Assembly (NCBI GenBank): GCA_944384865.1
Contig: CALWVC010000009.1
Coordinates: 1 to 15,133 of the forward strand
Origin: an uncultured Clostridia bacterium
GTDB lineage: Bacteria; Bacillota; Clostridia; Oscillospirales; Acutalibacteraceae
Length of the DNA stretch: 15,133 nucleotides
Reading direction: 5' to 3'
The notes below the pieces were generated by a model. It searched no databases. It had not been told where the DNA came from and saw only the letters and a list, made by a program, of their open reading frames with translations. Positions 14,734-15,133 of this stretch are shown piece by piece. Made by a program: the position numbers and the translations under genes. The first letter of the stretch is position 1. Every line of letters starts with the position of its first letter.

Positions 14734-14818
14734 AAATGCCATAATATAACAAAAATCGATCGCTTTTGTTACATCATTCGTTCAGCTTTGGGGTGGTTAT
14801 GACTGATATCTGGCATTT
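14734..14818. other. Nested inverted repeats upstream of the second XRE gene
   Basis: AAATGCCA (14734-14741) and TGGCATTT (14811-14818) are perfect 8-bp complements enclosing a second perfect 8-bp pair, TAACAAAA (14747-14754) and TTTTGTTA (14764-14771). As RNA this is a closing stem with an internal hairpin; as DNA it could be paired operators. The remainder of the 233-bp gap to the XRE start holds a TCCGGCA direct repeat and weak promoter-like sequence only. Confidence 0.45.
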
Positions 14819-14877
14819 CAAAAGAGATCCGGCACTTATAGTTTCCGGCATATTAACGAAAACGTCGTAATTTGTAA

Positions 14878-14897
14878 AAATGTGCTATATATAACAG
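14878..14897 (+). promoter_or_regulatory. Possible extended -10 for the second XRE gene
   Basis: TGTGCTATATA carries an extended -10 (TG-C-TATATA, TATATA at about 14886-14891), some 65 bases before the ATG at 14958. I see no good -35, so this is a weak call. Confidence 0.3.
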
Positions 14898-14957
14898 CGA
14901 CGGATCGTCCAAATTCATCTAAAATAGAGTTATAAAATTCCAAATGAGGTGAAACTG

Positions 14958-15133
14958 ATGAATACGTCTTCTATGGTTTTGGTTGGCAAAAATCTGCGGG
15001 CGCTGCGCAAAGCGCGCGGGCTTTCGATTTTCAACGTTGCAAATGATTTGCAGATGAGCGCGCATTATTTGGGAGATATCGAACAGGGAGCAGCGAATCC
15101 ATCGATTAGGGCGTTAGATAAGCTGGCGGCCTA
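14958..15133 (+). CDS. Second XRE-family helix-turn-helix regulator (3' truncated by window edge)
   Basis: The first 58 codons are present and the frame is still open at the window end. The HTH_3 domain reads VGKNLRALRKARGLSIFNVAND, then MSAHYLGDIEQGAANPSIRALDKLA. The ATG has a strong GAGGTGA ribosome-binding site (14946-14952), so the start is secure. It shares the YLG-IE-G-ANPSI-LD signature with the XRE protein at 11386-11592, suggesting related regulators, though similarity elsewhere is only that of the fold. Whether it carries a further C-terminal domain, such as a cupin or membrane segment, cannot be seen. It is separated from vanW by a strong terminator and a structured intergenic region. 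Confidence 0.88.
   Translation, partial: MNTSSMVLVGKNLRALRKARGLSIFNVANDLQMSAHYLGDIEQGAANPSIRALDKLAA

Noticed and set aside
1..15133. Search for CRISPR arrays, tRNA/rRNA genes, insertion sequences and defence or phage genes
   Set aside because: No regularly spaced repeats, cloverleaf sequences, transposase motifs or defence-associated domains were seen by eye; no such feature is claimed.

Overview
The window looks like chromosome from a spore-forming anaerobic Firmicute of the class Clostridia, probably Oscillospiraceae/Ruminococcaceae-like. The evidence is a spoIIR sporulation gene, an MEP-pathway ispE, an AraC regulator with a PocR-type sensor, Gram-positive Shine-Dalgarno sites, sigma-A-like promoters and many intrinsic terminators. 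This placement is inferred from gene content; no rRNA or other marker is present. No tRNA, rRNA, CRISPR array, transposase or phage gene was seen.

Layout. (1) 1-2070, plus strand: the 3' part of a PocR/AraC regulator, an 18-bp terminator hairpin, then a flavin (FAD) oxidoreductase whose start region overlaps that hairpin. (2) 2062-3314, minus strand: spoIIR, overlapping the oxidoreductase tail to tail, then a small YbjQ-family protein, with a strong hairpin between them. (3) 3315-6691, minus strand: a tight four-gene run PHP phosphoesterase > Lrp/AsnC regulator > class I/II aminotransferase > ispE, with overlaps or short gaps and one good extended -10 promoter. (4) 6765-8551, plus strand: divergently transcribed ACT-domain protein and UPF0210 (PFL) protein, ending at a hairpin shared with the convergent GH95 gene. 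(5) 8580-13426, minus strand: a GH95 glycosidase, a small XRE regulator and a GH3 NagZ-like beta-N-acetylhexosaminidase-type enzyme, each with its own promoter. (6) 13691-15133, plus strand: a stand-alone vanW, a strong terminator, a structured intergenic stretch, and the start of a second XRE regulator cut by the window edge.

How they fit together. The PHP-Lrp-aminotransferase-ispE run is probably an amino-acid-responsive housekeeping operon. GH95 and the GH3 enzyme lack export signals, so they would act on imported fucosylated or GlcNAc-containing oligosaccharides, but they are separate transcription units. The two XRE regulators share a motif and bracket the GH3/vanW part.

Nothing here is a clear new multi-gene system. 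The most interesting leads are the terminator that overlaps the oxidoreductase ribosome-binding region, two hairpin-rich intergenic regions (13500-13690 and 14734-14818), the GH95 with an unusual residue at a reported specificity position, the ACT/UPF0210 pair of unknown function, and the orphan vanW.
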